This document shows positions 23,781 to 33,462 of a stretch of 64,000 nt of DNA, one piece after another (position 1 is the first letter of the stretch; each line of letters opens with the position of its first letter). Source of the stretch: Streptomyces sp. G-G2. Its GTDB lineage: Bacteria > Actinomycetota > Actinomycetes > Streptomycetales > Streptomycetaceae. The stretch is taken from NCBI RefSeq assembly GCF_030063135.1, contig NZ_JASISO010000007.1, positions 1 to 64,000 of the forward strand. Reading direction: 5' to 3'. Position numbers and translations under genes: made by a program. The notes below the pieces were generated by a model that ran no database searches, was not told where the DNA came from, and saw nothing but the letters and a program-made list of their open reading frames with translations.

Positions 23781-25846
23781 TGGATCTCGACGCACTGCGG
23801 TTCGCGGACTTCTCCAAGCTCGCCACGGCCGTCACCGACTGGTCCGCGATGGTCGCCAAGCTGCGGACGCTGGCGGAGGACGCCCGCAGCGACATGGGCG
23901 GGAAGGCGGCCAAGGCGAAGTGGGCCGGGGTGAACGCCACCGTGACGCGGGAGTTCATCGGCAAGACCGCCAAGGAGTTCGCCGACGCCGCGACGGAGGC
24001 GGACAGCATCCGCAACATCCTGAGCGACACGCACGGCGAGCTGGTCGACTACAAGGCCAAGCTCAACACGGCCATCGAGCAGGCCCTGGCCCGGAACCTG
24101 ACCGTGGTGAGCACCGGTAACGGCGGCTTCACGGTCACGATGAACATCCACCCCGACCGCGCGGCCAAGGGCCACCCCGTGCCGCAGCACTCCGAGGCCG
24201 ACGCCATCGCGCTGCGCGACGAGGTCCAGGGCATCCTGGTCCACGCCACGGAGAGCGACACCACCGCCGCCCAGGCGCTGACCATGCTGGTCGCCCAGAA
24301 TCCGTACGGGTTCTCCGACGCCAGCTACTACAACCGCGACGTGGCCGCGGCGGCCATCAAGGACGCGGAGCGGATCGCGAACCTCCTCAAGAAGAAGGGC
24401 GACGACCTGACGCCCGAGGAGTTCGACCAGCTGAACAAGGACCTGGCCGCGCACAAGGACGACCGGCTGTTCCAGGAGGAGTTCGCCACCACCCTCGGTC
24501 CGCGCGGCCTGCTGGACTTCTGGGCGGACCTCTCGGACCCCTCCGACGGCGGGACCCTCCAGCGGGCCCGGCTCGACCAGTTGGGCGACTTCCAGAAGAA
24601 CCTCAGCTTCACCCTGGCCGGGGCCACCCAGTCCGACAGCCCGGCCATGCGGGGCTGGGAGGACGAGATGGTCAAGCTGGGCGATCAGACCGTCCAGACG
24701 CGCGGCACGCGGGTCTACGGCTTCCAGCTGATGAGCAACCTGATGCGCAGCGGCGACTGGGACAACCGCTTCCTGAACGACTACGGGAACGCCCTCGTGG
24801 CCACCGAGAAGAAGATGAAGCTTCCGGACCACTACTGGAACAGCGGCACCCCTCCGATGCCCAAGATGAACTTCACCGGCGAGGACTTTGGCCGCGACCC
24901 GATGACCGGCTTCATGACGGGCCTGGCCAACAGCCCGAACGCGGCGACCGAGTTCTTCAACACGACCCAGCCGACGAACAACGCGGAGTACGTCCTCAAG
25001 GACCGCCACTCCTTCGACGACACCCCGCTGAACAGCCACGACGGCAACTCCTCCCGCGAGGCCACGGGCAACGCCCTGGTCGCGGCGGCCACCGGGGTCA
25101 ACCCGCTCGACCCGTCCGCCCAGCCGGTCGACCTCACGGCGGACCACCGCAAGGTGCTGGACAGCTCGCTGAAGTACCTGTCGGCGGCGGGGGACGATTT
25201 CGCTCCGGAGCTGCGGGACGACATGGCGACGGTCCTGGCGCGCCACGGCGACGTGGTCCACCATTCGACGAGCGCCCTGTCCGACGACCCCGGTGACCCG
25301 CGGCTCCTCGACCGGAACCAGTTGCTGGAGGTCAGCAAGCAGATCTCCCGGGACCAGAACTCCTACGGCATGCTCAACGAGGCGATGAACCGCGAAATGG
25401 TCCAGGACATCCACAACGACCACCCCCGCGACCCGCACGAGACGCTCCAGCGGGCGGGCAACACCGTCGGCTTCCTGGAGGAGGCCCGCTACCAGGCCCT
25501 CAAGACGGACAAGCACGATCCGGCCTGGGAGGCGAAGTGGATCTATCACGGCTTCGGCGGAGTGGCGAACGCGGTCTTCCCCGTCGTCGGGGACGCCGTG
25601 CAGCGCGGGGTCGACGCGCTCGCCTACCAGTGGCAGCTGGACGAGCAGAATCGGATCGACGCGGAGATCGGGCAGCACAACAAAGACGTGTTCACCCTGC
25701 GGTCGAACCAGCTGAAAGCGCTCTCCGAGGAGTGGTACAAGGTCAACCCCCAGGACGCCGGGACGGCGTACACCCTGCAGAACGAGATCAACCTCGCCGC
25801 GGTGAACGGGAACGTCCGCGCCAAGGGCCTGGCAGGCACCCAGTGA
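23780..25846 (+). CDS. Large DUF6571-type ESX-associated protein
   Basis: The 688-residue protein opens with a WXG100-like helical region (about 1-110, with MGGKAAKAKWAGVNATVTRE). A long, mostly helical body then follows, including NPYGFSDASYYNRDVAAAAI and GLANSPNAATEFFNTTQP. I associate this pattern with DUF6571 proteins of actinobacteria, though that is from memory. No catalytic motif is recognised. It is coupled to the small gene before it and to a lipoprotein after it, mirroring module A. Confidence 0.68.
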   Translation: MDLDALRFADFSKLATAVTDWSAMVAKLRTLAEDARSDMGGKAAKAKWAGVNATVTREFIGKTAKEFADAATEADSIRNILSDTHGELVDYKAKLNTAIEQALARNLTVVSTGNGGFTVTMNIHPDRAAKGHPVPQHSEADAIALRDEVQGILVHATESDTTAAQALTMLVAQNPYGFSDASYYNRDVAAAAIKDAERIANLLKKKGDDLTPEEFDQLNKDLAAHKDDRLFQEEFATTLGPRGLLDFWADLSDPSDGGTLQRARLDQLGDFQKNLSFTLAGATQSDSPAMRGWEDEMVKLGDQTVQTRGTRVYGFQLMSNLMRSGDWDNRFLNDYGNALVATEKKMKLPDHYWNSGTPPMPKMNFTGEDFGRDPMTGFMTGLANSPNAATEFFNTTQPTNNAEYVLKDRHSFDDTPLNSHDGNSSREATGNALVAAATGVNPLDPSAQPVDLTADHRKVLDSSLKYLSAAGDDFAPELRDDMATVLARHGDVVHHSTSALSDDPGDPRLLDRNQLLEVSKQISRDQNSYGMLNEAMNREMVQDIHNDHPRDPHETLQRAGNTVGFLEEARYQALKTDKHDPAWEAKWIYHGFGGVANAVFPVVGDAVQRGVDALAYQWQLDEQNRIDAEIGQHNKDVFTLRSNQLKALSEEWYKVNPQDAGTAYTLQNEINLAAVNGNVRAKGLAGTQ

Positions 25847-26367
25847 ACCGCCGGTGGGGCGTGCTCGCCGCCGCCGCCCTGCTCGTCACCCTGGCCGGGT
25901 GCGGCGAGCAGGGCCGTGACTACGCGGTGCCGGGTGACGTCTGCGGGGTCCCGGTCCAGCCCTCCCTGCTCGAACCGCTGCTACCACCGGGGAAGAAGCT
26001 GGCGCAGTCGCCGGACGGATCCGGGATCGGCACTCCGCGCTGCGAGGTGACCGTCGACAAGGGGTTGGCTCTGAAGGCGATCGGCGATGTGACCACCCAG
26101 GTCCCGGACCTGCCGAAGGTGATCCAGCAGAAGCTCAACCTCGCGGGCAACCCGCGGAAGATCGCCGTTGGCGACGAGGCTTGGGTGACCGACTCCACGG
26201 CCCTCGCCACGGTGAAATGCGTCTTCCAGGGCCAGGCACGACTGTTCATCACCGAGGTGTCGGCCTACGGCGGGCCCTCCGACGTGACCGCACGTCGGAC
26301 CGCCCTCACCGCCTTCATCACGGCATACGAGCCCGCGGCCCGCAAGGCGGTGGGCTGCGACGGGTGA
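25843..26367 (+). CDS. Lipoprotein of module B
   Basis: The 174-residue protein begins MNRRWGVLAAAALLVTLAGC, a lipoprotein signal with lipobox LAGC. Four cysteines in the mature part (GDVCGVPV, PRCEVTV, VKCVFQG, VGCDG) suggest disulfides outside the cell. The GTG start overlaps the previous stop by four bases. Position after the large effector-like protein parallels the lipoprotein of module A, but the two lipoproteins are not obviously similar in sequence. Confidence 0.78.
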   Translation: MNRRWGVLAAAALLVTLAGCGEQGRDYAVPGDVCGVPVQPSLLEPLLPPGKKLAQSPDGSGIGTPRCEVTVDKGLALKAIGDVTTQVPDLPKVIQQKLNLAGNPRKIAVGDEAWVTDSTALATVKCVFQGQARLFITEVSAYGGPSDVTARRTALTAFITAYEPAARKAVGCDG

Positions 26368-26463
26368 CCGGCTGGTCACAGCCCCGGCCGGACCTCTTTG
26401 AGCGGCTCTCCAGCGTTTCTGGCTTGATGCTGGTCACAGTCGTCAAGCAAGGGTTGTTCTTAT

Positions 26464-26500
26464 TACCCGCGGGTAGCATCATGACATTACCGATTGGTAA
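26464..26500 (+). promoter_or_regulatory. Two palindromes upstream of acyl-CoA dehydrogenase gene
   Basis: TACCCGCGGGTA (26464-26475) is a perfect 12-base palindrome, and TTACC-GATT-GGTAA (26487-26500) is a second dyad sharing the TACC half-site. They lie 46-82 bases before the start codon in an AT-richer promoter region. They are good candidates for a TetR-type fatty-acid regulator operator, a common control of beta-oxidation genes. Confidence 0.65.
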
Positions 26501-26545
26501 GTACGAGGAACCTGTCTCCCCGATCCTTAAAACGGAGCCGTAGCC

Positions 26546-28372
26546 ATGGGGCACTACAAGTCGAATCTGCGCGACATCGAGTTCAACCTGTTCGAGGTGC
26601 TCGGCCGCGACAAGCTGTACGGCACCGGCCCGTTCGGGGAGATGGACACCGAGACCGCCAAGAGCGTCCTGTCCGAGCTGGCCCGCCTCGCCGAGAACGA
26701 GCTGGCCGCGTCCTTCACGGACGCCGACCGCAACCCGCCGGTCTTCGACCCCGAGACGAACACCGCGCCCGTCCCGGCGTCCTTCAAGAAGAGCTACGAA
26801 GCCTTCATGGACTCCGAGTACTGGCGCCTCGGCCTGCCCGAGGAGATCGGCGGCACCACCTCGCCCCGCTCCCTCATCTGGGGCTACGCGGAGCTGCTGC
26901 TCGGCTCGAACCCGGCCATCTGGATGTACTCCTCGGGTCCGGCCTTCGCCGGGATCCTGCACGAGGAGGGCAACGAGGCGCAGAAGAAGGTCGCCCAGAT
27001 CGCGGTCGACAAGCGCTGGGGCTCCACCATGGTCCTCACCGAGCCCGACGCGGGTTCGGACGTCGGCGCGGGCCGCACCAAGGCGATCGAGCAGGCGGAC
27101 GGCTCCTGGCACATCGAGGGCGTCAAGCGCTTCATCACCTCGGGCGAGCACGACATGGAGGAGAACATCCTCCACTACGTCCTCGCGCGCCCCGAGGGCC
27201 ACGGCCCGGGCACCAAGGGCCTCTCGCTCTTCCTGGTCCCGAAGTTCCACTTCGACTGGGAGACCGGCGAGCTGGGCGAGCGCAACGGCGTCTACGCCAC
27301 GAACGTCGAGCACAAGATGGGCCTCAAGGCCTCCAACACCTGCGAGATGACCTTCGGCGACCGGCACCCGGCCAAGGGCTGGCTGATCGGTGACAAGCAC
27401 GACGGCATCCGCCAGATGTTCATGATCATCGAGTTCGCCCGGATGATGGTCGGCACGAAGGCCATCGCCACCCTCTCCACCGGCTACCTGAACGCGCTGG
27501 AGTACGCCAAGGAGCGCGTGCAGGGCCCGGACCTCGCGAACTTCATGGACAAGACCGCGCCCAAGGTCACCATCACGCACCACCCCGACGTGCGCCGCTC
27601 GCTCATGACGCAGAAGGCCTACGCCGAGGGCATGCGCGCCCTGGTGCTCTACACCGCCTCCGTCCAGGACGAGATCCAGGTCAAGCAGGCCGCGGGCGAG
27701 GACGCCTCCTCCCTCGTCGGCCTGAACGACCTGCTCCTGCCGGTCGTGAAGGGCTACGGCTCGGAGAAGTCCTACGAGCAGCTCGCGCAGTCCCTGCAGA
27801 CCTTCGGCGGCTCCGGCTACCTGCAGGAGTACCCGATCGAGCAGTACATCCGCGACGCCAAGATCGACACCCTCTACGAGGGCACCACGGCGATCCAGGG
27901 CCAGGACTTCTTCTTCCGGAAGATCGTCCGCGACCAGGGCGCCTCGCTGAACGTCCTCACCGAGACGATCAAGAAGTTCCTGGCCGAGGCCGTCGGCGGC
28001 GAGGAGCTGTCCGGCGCCCGCGACGCGCTGGCCAAGGCCGCCGTGGACCTGGAGGCCATCGTCGGCCAGATGGTCACCGACCTCACCGCCACCGGCGAGG
28101 ACGTCCGCAACATCTACAAGGTCGGCCAGAACACCACCCGCCTGCTGATGGCCTCCGGCGACGTGATCGTCGGATACCTGCTGCTCAAGGGCGCGGCCGT
28201 GGCCGCCGAGAAGCTGAACGGCGCCGCCGCCAAGGACGTCGCCTTCTACCAGGGCAAGATCGCCGCCGCGAAGTTCTTCGCCGGTCAGGTCCTGCCGGGC
28301 GTCTCCGTCCAGCGCCAGCTGGCCGAGGCCGTCGACAACTCCCTGATGGACCTCGACGAGGCCGCCTTCTAG
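26546..28372 (+). CDS. Acyl-CoA dehydrogenase, long FadE5-like type
   Basis: The enzyme performs the FAD-dependent alpha-beta desaturation that starts beta-oxidation. At 608 residues it is the longer type with a C-terminal extension beyond the catalytic core, like mycobacterial FadE5. Visible blocks are [16 protein letters not shown] (FAD/substrate binding), [20 protein letters not shown] and [20 protein letters not shown], which carries the catalytic-base region. ACGGAG provides the ribosome site. Two palindromic candidate operators lie upstream. Confidence 0.93.
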   Translation: MGHYKSNLRDIEFNLFEVLGRDKLYGTGPFGEMDTETAKSVLSELARLAENELAASFTDADRNPPVFDPETNTAPVPASFKKSYEAFMDSEYWRLGLPEEIGGTTSPRSLIWGYAELLLGSNPAIWMYSSGPAFAGILHEEGNEAQKKVAQIAVDKRWGSTMVLTEPDAGSDVGAGRTKAIEQADGSWHIEGVKRFITSGEHDMEENILHYVLARPEGHGPGTKGLSLFLVPKFHFDWETGELGERNGVYATNVEHKMGLKASNTCEMTFGDRHPAKGWLIGDKHDGIRQMFMIIEFARMMVGTKAIATLSTGYLNALEYAKERVQGPDLANFMDKTAPKVTITHHPDVRRSLMTQKAYAEGMRALVLYTASVQDEIQVKQAAGEDASSLVGLNDLLLPVVKGYGSEKSYEQLAQSLQTFGGSGYLQEYPIEQYIRDAKIDTLYEGTTAIQGQDFFFRKIVRDQGASLNVLTETIKKFLAEAVGGEELSGARDALAKAAVDLEAIVGQMVTDLTATGEDVRNIYKVGQNTTRLLMASGDVIVGYLLLKGAAVAAEKLNGAAAKDVAFYQGKIAAAKFFAGQVLPGVSVQRQLAEAVDNSLMDLDEAAF

Positions 28373-28491
28373 GACGCGCCATCGGTTCCACAGACGTACG
28401 CGGTGTATCCGCGCCGGCCGGACTCCCTGATCAGCGGGGGTCCGGCCGACCGCGTGCACGGGTTGTCGGCGGTTCGTGGGACGCTCGTAAC

Positions 28492-29220
28492 ATGAGCGCA
28501 CAGGACCGGCACAGCAGGGGGTACTCCGTCCCGACCGGGCGGCCGTACGCCCTCAAGGAGCTGCAGGCCAAGCTGGGCACCCTCGGCGACCGCGTCCAGG
28601 ACCTCTACGAGGGCGCCCACCCCTCCGAGTACGACGGGATCGCCGACGCCCTCTACACGGCCTTCCAGACGGCCTCCGCACTGGCCCCGTCCAAGAGCTA
28701 CACCGGGTGCCCCATCCACCCCAACGGGGCCCTGGACCCGGAAGCCCCCGAGGGCTGGGGCCGCTGCCTGCTCTGCAACGACCGGCGCCGCAAGGGCCTG
28801 CGCGGCCGCGGCGGAGCGCCCGCGGCGGCGCCCGCGCCGGAGCAGCGGCGGCTCGGCTACCCCGTGCCGGAGCCGCCGTACACGCTGGAAGGGCTGCGGC
28901 TGTACCTCCGCACGCTCGACGAATGGCGCTTCCACCTGACCATCGGCTCGCCCGACGAGGAGTTCGTCCGGGTCGCCGACGACCTGCACCGCGCCTTCAT
29001 CGTGGCCCGCGAACTGTCCCGTCCGCGCAACCCCTCCGGATGCGCGGAACACCCCGGCGCCCCCATGGACCTCGACGCTCCGCCCGGCGAGGCCTGTATC
29101 TTCTGCGCCGGACGCAAGAGGCGCGAGCAGCGCTCCGCGCAGACCCCCGAGATGCTCCCGCGCATCCGCCGGGGCGAGCGCAGACAGCTGCAGCGACGCT
29201 TCGAGCGTCCGCCGGGCTGA
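28492..29220 (+). CDS. Duplicated zinc-ribbon-like protein, unknown function
   Basis: The 242-residue protein contains two copies of a unit made of a helical stretch and a C-x2-H ... C-x2-C motif. The first motif is GCPIHPNGALDP followed by RCLLCNDRR, near residues 73-100. The second is GCAEHPGAPMDL followed by ACIFCAGRK, near 181-208. Each is preceded by a similar helical segment (YALKELQAKLGTL and YTLEGLRLYLRTL), so the gene arose by internal duplication. Zinc binding is likely. It ends in an Arg-rich tail. No function is known to me. Confidence 0.75.
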   Translation: MSAQDRHSRGYSVPTGRPYALKELQAKLGTLGDRVQDLYEGAHPSEYDGIADALYTAFQTASALAPSKSYTGCPIHPNGALDPEAPEGWGRCLLCNDRRRKGLRGRGGAPAAAPAPEQRRLGYPVPEPPYTLEGLRLYLRTLDEWRFHLTIGSPDEEFVRVADDLHRAFIVARELSRPRNPSGCAEHPGAPMDLDAPPGEACIFCAGRKRREQRSAQTPEMLPRIRRGERRQLQRRFERPPG

Positions 29221-29329
29221 ACCGGCCGGGACCGCGGACCACACCCCCGCGCCCTCGCTCCCCGGCTGTCGGTCGGCTATCCGCCACAGCCCGGCCATGA
29301 CGAACACGACCGTCGTTAAGGTGAACCAC

Positions 29330-30622
29330 ATGAGCTCTCCCGCCCGCTTCGACCGCGGCCACACCGACGATCTGATGACCTACCTGGCGGCGAGCCCATC
29401 GCCGTACCACGCTGTCGCCAACGCGGGCGAGCGGCTGGAGAAGGCAGGCTTCAGGCAGTTGTCGGAAACGGACGCCTGGGACTCGTCCGCGGGGGGCAAG
29501 TTCGTCCTGCGCGGCGGCGCGCTCATCGCCTGGTACGTCCCGGAGGGCGCGGCCGCGCACACCCCGTACCGGATCGTCGGCGCGCACACCGACTCCCCCA
29601 ACCTCCGTGTCAAGCCGCTGCCTGACACCGGCTCACAGGGCTGGCGGCAGGTCGCCGTCGAGGTCTACGGCGGCACCCTGCTCAACACCTGGCTGGACCG
29701 GGACCTCGGCCTCGCGGGACGGCTCACCCTGCGCGACGGCACCGAGCGGCTCGTCAACATCGACCGGGCGCTGCTGCGCGTGCCGCAACTCGCCGTGCAC
29801 CTCGACCGGTCGGCCAACAGCGAGGGCCTCAAGCTCGACAAGCAGCGCCACATGCAGCCGATCTGGGGGCTGGGCGAGGCCCACGAGGGCGACCTCATCG
29901 CCTTCCTGGAGGAGGAAGAGGGCCTGACGCAGGGCTCGGTGGCGGGCTGGGACCTGATGGTCCACTCGATCGAGCCGCCCGCCTACCTCGGCCGCGACCG
30001 CGAGCTGCTCGCCGGGCCCCGGATGGACAACCTGCTGTCGGTGCACGCGGGCATCGCCGCGCTGGCCGCCGTGTCCGCCGCCGACCACCTCGACCACATC
30101 CCCGTGCTGGCCGCCTTCGACCACGAGGAGAACGGCTCGCAGTCCGACACGGGCGCCGACGGCCCCCTGCTGGGCAATGTGCTGGAACGTTCAGTCTTCG
30201 CGCGCGGCGGCAGCTACGAGGACCGGGCGCGCGCCTTCGCGGGCACCATCTGCCTCTCCTCGGACACCGGGCACGCGGTGCACCCCAACTACGGCGAGCG
30301 GCACGACCCGACGCACCACCCGCGCGCCAACGGCGGCCCGATCCTCAAGGTCAACGTCAACCAGCGGTACGCGACCGACGGCAGCGGGCGCGCGGTCTTC
30401 GCGGCGGCGTGCGAGCGCGCGGGCGTGCCGTGGCAGAGCTTCGTCTCGAACAACTCGATGCCCTGCGGTACGACGATCGGCCCGATCACGGCCGCGCGCC
30501 ACGGCATCCAGACCGTTGACATCGGTGTCGCGATCCTGTCGATGCACAGCGCCCGCGAACTGTGCGGCGCGGACGACCCGTACCTGCTGGCCAACGCCCT
30601 GGTGTCATTCCTGGAGGGCTGA
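29330..30622 (+). CDS. M18 family aminopeptidase
   Basis: M18 enzymes are cytoplasmic two-metal aminopeptidases with preference for acidic or neutral N-terminal residues. The metal-site motifs are intact: GAHTDSPNLRVKP, RMDNLLSVH, FDHEENGSQS, SSDTGHAVHPNY and the closing histidine in ILSMHSARE. The ATG at 29330 has AAGGTGA upstream, better than an in-frame ATG at 29297 that lacks a ribosome site. It yields a 430-residue protein of normal length. Confidence 0.92.
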   Translation: MSSPARFDRGHTDDLMTYLAASPSPYHAVANAGERLEKAGFRQLSETDAWDSSAGGKFVLRGGALIAWYVPEGAAAHTPYRIVGAHTDSPNLRVKPLPDTGSQGWRQVAVEVYGGTLLNTWLDRDLGLAGRLTLRDGTERLVNIDRALLRVPQLAVHLDRSANSEGLKLDKQRHMQPIWGLGEAHEGDLIAFLEEEEGLTQGSVAGWDLMVHSIEPPAYLGRDRELLAGPRMDNLLSVHAGIAALAAVSAADHLDHIPVLAAFDHEENGSQSDTGADGPLLGNVLERSVFARGGSYEDRARAFAGTICLSSDTGHAVHPNYGERHDPTHHPRANGGPILKVNVNQRYATDGSGRAVFAAACERAGVPWQSFVSNNSMPCGTTIGPITAARHGIQTVDIGVAILSMHSARELCGADDPYLLANALVSFLEG

Positions 30623-30643
30623 CCCCCGAGGCACCGGCCGCAA

Positions 30644-30705
30644 CCAGCCCCGCCGGCGTTGGCGGCACCAGCCACGACCAGCCCCGCCGGCGTTCGAGGC
30701 GCCCC
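30644..30705. repeat. Dispersed Streptomyces intergenic repeat (copies 2 and 3)
   Basis: CCAGCCCCGCCGGCGTT at 30644 and CCAGCCCCGCCGGCGTT then CGAGGCGCCCC from 30679 are two copies of the block also found at 15737 and 35865. They fill the space between the convergent aminopeptidase and NHL/thioredoxin genes. Confidence 0.7.
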
Positions 30706-30778
30706 CGGAGGGCCGACCGAGCCGCAGGCGCCCACCGGGCGGAGCCCCACACGGCCCTGCCCGGGGGCGACCGGGAGG

Positions 30779-32605
30779 TCAGGCGTCCATGCCCGCCAGG
30801 ACCAGCGGCAGGCGGCCCACGCCACCCGAGACGACCCGCACCGGCACCCCCCAGTCCTGCTGATGCATGTGGCAGGCCGGGTACTCGTTCTCCGGGTCGT
30901 CGTCACAGGACGCCGCCATCGCCGACACGTGCAGCACCCCCTCCGCGACCCCGTCCGCCAGGACCAGCTCCCGGAACAGGTCCGTGCCCTGCCCCCCGCC
31001 CCCCGCCAACAGCTCCGGCGGCGTCGAGGAGACCTGGAGCCGGGTCGACGGCCCGTACCGGGTGTCCAGCTTCTGTCCGGTCGGGGCCTGGAAGACCACG
31101 TCGAGGCGGAGCGTCCCGGGCGCCACCTCCGTCGCCGCACGCTGCGTCCGGTGCGCGACGGACTCCACCCGCACCGCCTCCTCCGGCAGCCGCAGCCGGG
31201 TCAGCCGGTGCCGGGCGGACTCGACGACCAGGATGTCCTCCCCGACGAGCACGGCGTCGCTGGGCTCGCGCAGGTCGGTGGCCAGGGTGCTGACCTCGCC
31301 GGTGGCGGGGTCGTAGCGGCGCAGGGCGTGGTTGTAGGTGTCGCAGACCGCGACCGAGCCGTCCGGCAGGGCGGTCACCCCGAGCGGGTGCTGGAGCAGG
31401 GCCTGGCCCGCCTCCCCGTCCCGGTGGCCGAAGTCGAACAGGCCGCTGCCGACGGCGGTCCTGATGACGTACCCGGCGCCGTCCGCCGAGGGCTCCGCGT
31501 ACCGCAGCGCGCTGGTCTCGGAGTCGGCGATCCACAGCCGCTCGTCCCCGGCGGCCTCCAGCCCCGAGGGCTGCGCGAACCAGGCCTCGGCGGCGGGCCC
31601 GTCGACCAGGCCCTCATTGGTGGTCCCCGCCGCCACCTCGACGGTGTCGGACTCCGGGTCCCAGGTCCACAGCTGGTGCACCCCGGCCATCGCGATCCAC
31701 ACCTTGCCGCGCCACCAGGCCACGTCCCACGGCGAGGACAGGTCCACCTCGCGCGCGGGCCCGGCGGTGGGCGAGCCCTGCCACCACTGGCGGCCCGTCC
31801 CGGCGACGGTCTCCACGGCCCCGGTGGCCGGGTCGAAGACGCGCAGCGCGTGGTTGACGGTGTCCGCGACCACGACCCTCCCGTCGGGCAGCAGCGCCAG
31901 GCCCTGCGGCTCGCTGAAGGCGTCCGGCCCGAAGCCGCGCTCCCCGCTGCCGATCCGGCGTACGACGCCCTCGCCGTCCGCGTCCAGCTCGACCAGCTGG
32001 TGCCGGGTCGAGTCGGACACCAGGATGTTCCCCGACGGCAGCGCGAGCGCCTTGCCGGGGAACCGCAGGCCGGTCGCGACGGGCTCCGGCGCCACGTACG
32101 GCCCGTCCCCGCGCCGCAGGGTCCCCTTGGCCCCGTGCTCCGCCTCCAGCTCCTCGACCAGCCGCGCGATGGCGTGCGCGTGCCCCTCCCCGGCGTGCTG
32201 GGCCACGATGTAGCCCTCGGGGTCGATCACGACGAGCGTGGGCCAGGCCCGGACGGCGTACTGCTTCCAGGTGGCCAGCTCGGGATCGTCGAGGACCGGG
32301 TGGTGGACCCCGTACCGCTCGACCGCGTCCACGACGGCCTGGTGCTCGGCCTCGTGCACGAACTTCGGCGAGTGCACACCGATGATCACGAGGGTGTCGC
32401 GGTGCTTCTCCTCCAGCTCCCGCAGCTCGTCGAGGACGTGCAGGCAGTTGACGCAGCAGAAGGTCCAGAAATCCACAACAACGCACTTACCTCGCAGTTC
32501 GGCGAGAGTGAGGTCTTTGCCTCCGGTGTTCAGCCAGCCACCCTTGCCGATCAGCTCGGGGGCACGGACTCGGGCGCGACGGGGTGCGGACGCGGCAGGA
32601 TTCAT
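30779..32605 (-). CDS. NHL-repeat protein with N-terminal thioredoxin-like domain (NHLRC2-like)
   Basis: The 608-residue protein starts with a thioredoxin-fold domain (about 20-165) containing VVVDFWTFCCVNCLHVLDEL, where CVNC is the redox motif, and the cis-Pro region RAWPTLVVIDPEGY. A six-bladed NHL propeller follows (about 175-490), with repeated LALPSGNILVSDSTRHQLVE-type units, and a small C-terminal beta domain ends the protein. This matches the NHLRC2 layout. The exact substrate is unknown. It is followed on the same strand direction by no close gene and preceded by the ATP-grasp gene. Confidence 0.88.
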   Translation of the reverse strand: MNPAASAPRRARVRAPELIGKGGWLNTGGKDLTLAELRGKCVVVDFWTFCCVNCLHVLDELRELEEKHRDTLVIIGVHSPKFVHEAEHQAVVDAVERYGVHHPVLDDPELATWKQYAVRAWPTLVVIDPEGYIVAQHAGEGHAHAIARLVEELEAEHGAKGTLRRGDGPYVAPEPVATGLRFPGKALALPSGNILVSDSTRHQLVELDADGEGVVRRIGSGERGFGPDAFSEPQGLALLPDGRVVVADTVNHALRVFDPATGAVETVAGTGRQWWQGSPTAGPAREVDLSSPWDVAWWRGKVWIAMAGVHQLWTWDPESDTVEVAAGTTNEGLVDGPAAEAWFAQPSGLEAAGDERLWIADSETSALRYAEPSADGAGYVIRTAVGSGLFDFGHRDGEAGQALLQHPLGVTALPDGSVAVCDTYNHALRRYDPATGEVSTLATDLREPSDAVLVGEDILVVESARHRLTRLRLPEEAVRVESVAHRTQRAATEVAPGTLRLDVVFQAPTGQKLDTRYGPSTRLQVSSTPPELLAGGGGQGTDLFRELVLADGVAEGVLHVSAMAASCDDDPENEYPACHMHQQDWGVPVRVVSGGVGRLPLVLAGMDA

Positions 32606-32620
32606 GCGTCAAGGGTGCCA

Positions 32621-33430
32621 TCAGGCCAGGAAGGACCGGAGGGAGGCCGTCAGGGCGCCCACGAACCCCTCGCGGACCCGCTCGGGGACCAGGTCCAGGG
32701 ACAGGTACGGGTTGAGGTCCTCCAGCTCGACCAGCAGGAGTTCGCCGGAGGGCGCGCGGCAGGCGTCGACCCGCTGGATGCCGTGGCTGAGTGTGTTCCA
32801 GTCGATGAACGAGCGGGCGAAGGCCAGGTCGGCGGGGGTGGCGGCGTACGGCTCCAGCTCCCAGCGGCGGGCCGGGTCGGGCGCGTACAGGGCGTACTGG
32901 AAGGCGTCGTCGACGAAGTAGAACGACACCTCGTACGCGAAGTCCACGCGCGGCTGGACGAGCAGCCCACCGCCGGGGGTGAGGTGCGGGGCGGGATCCG
33001 CGGTGAAGACCAGGCCGATCGAGTCGGCGCCCTGCTGGGGCTTGACGGCGTACTCGCGCGCCTGCGGCAGCAGGTGCAGGTCGGCCGGGTCGTCCACCGT
33101 GGGGATCACCGGATAACCGGCCCGGGTCAGCTCCAGGAGGTACCGCTTGCCCGCCATGTCGGCGCGGCCCGTGAGCGGGTTGTAGACCCGGGCCCCGGTG
33201 GCGAGGGCGTGCGCGCGGAAGGCGTCGTAGGCCTCCTGGTGGTGCAGCACGGGACCGCTGTTGCGGACGATCACCGCGTCGAAGGCGGGCAGCAGGGCCT
33301 GCGCGTCGAGCGGGTGGCACAGGGCCAGCGCGAACTCCTCGCGCAGCCGCGAGGTGAGGAATATGTCCTCGTCGCAGTAGCGGCGGCCGCGCGCCGGGTA
33401 CGCCAGGTCGGTCACATAGAGCAGAGGCAT
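32621..33430 (-). CDS. Stand-alone ATP-grasp-like protein
   Basis: The 269-residue protein has the pattern of a compact ATP-grasp ligase. An N-terminal Rossmann-like part (DAVIVRNSGPVLHH) comes first, then the ATP-binding lysine strand YAVKPQQGADSIGL. The catalytic strand pair is GIQRVDACRAPSGELLLVEL and LNPYLSL, where Glu and Asn would hold magnesium. It resembles glutathione synthetase/RimK-like enzymes, which join amino acids or peptides, but the substrate cannot be inferred. It ends 15 bases before the NHL/thioredoxin gene starts, so they are likely co-transcribed. Confidence 0.72.
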   Translation of the reverse strand: MPLLYVTDLAYPARGRRYCDEDIFLTSRLREEFALALCHPLDAQALLPAFDAVIVRNSGPVLHHQEAYDAFRAHALATGARVYNPLTGRADMAGKRYLLELTRAGYPVIPTVDDPADLHLLPQAREYAVKPQQGADSIGLVFTADPAPHLTPGGGLLVQPRVDFAYEVSFYFVDDAFQYALYAPDPARRWELEPYAATPADLAFARSFIDWNTLSHGIQRVDACRAPSGELLLVELEDLNPYLSLDLVPERVREGFVGALTASLRSFLA

Positions 33431-33462
33431 GGCGGCAACCTATCGCGGGCAGCGATGACGGC

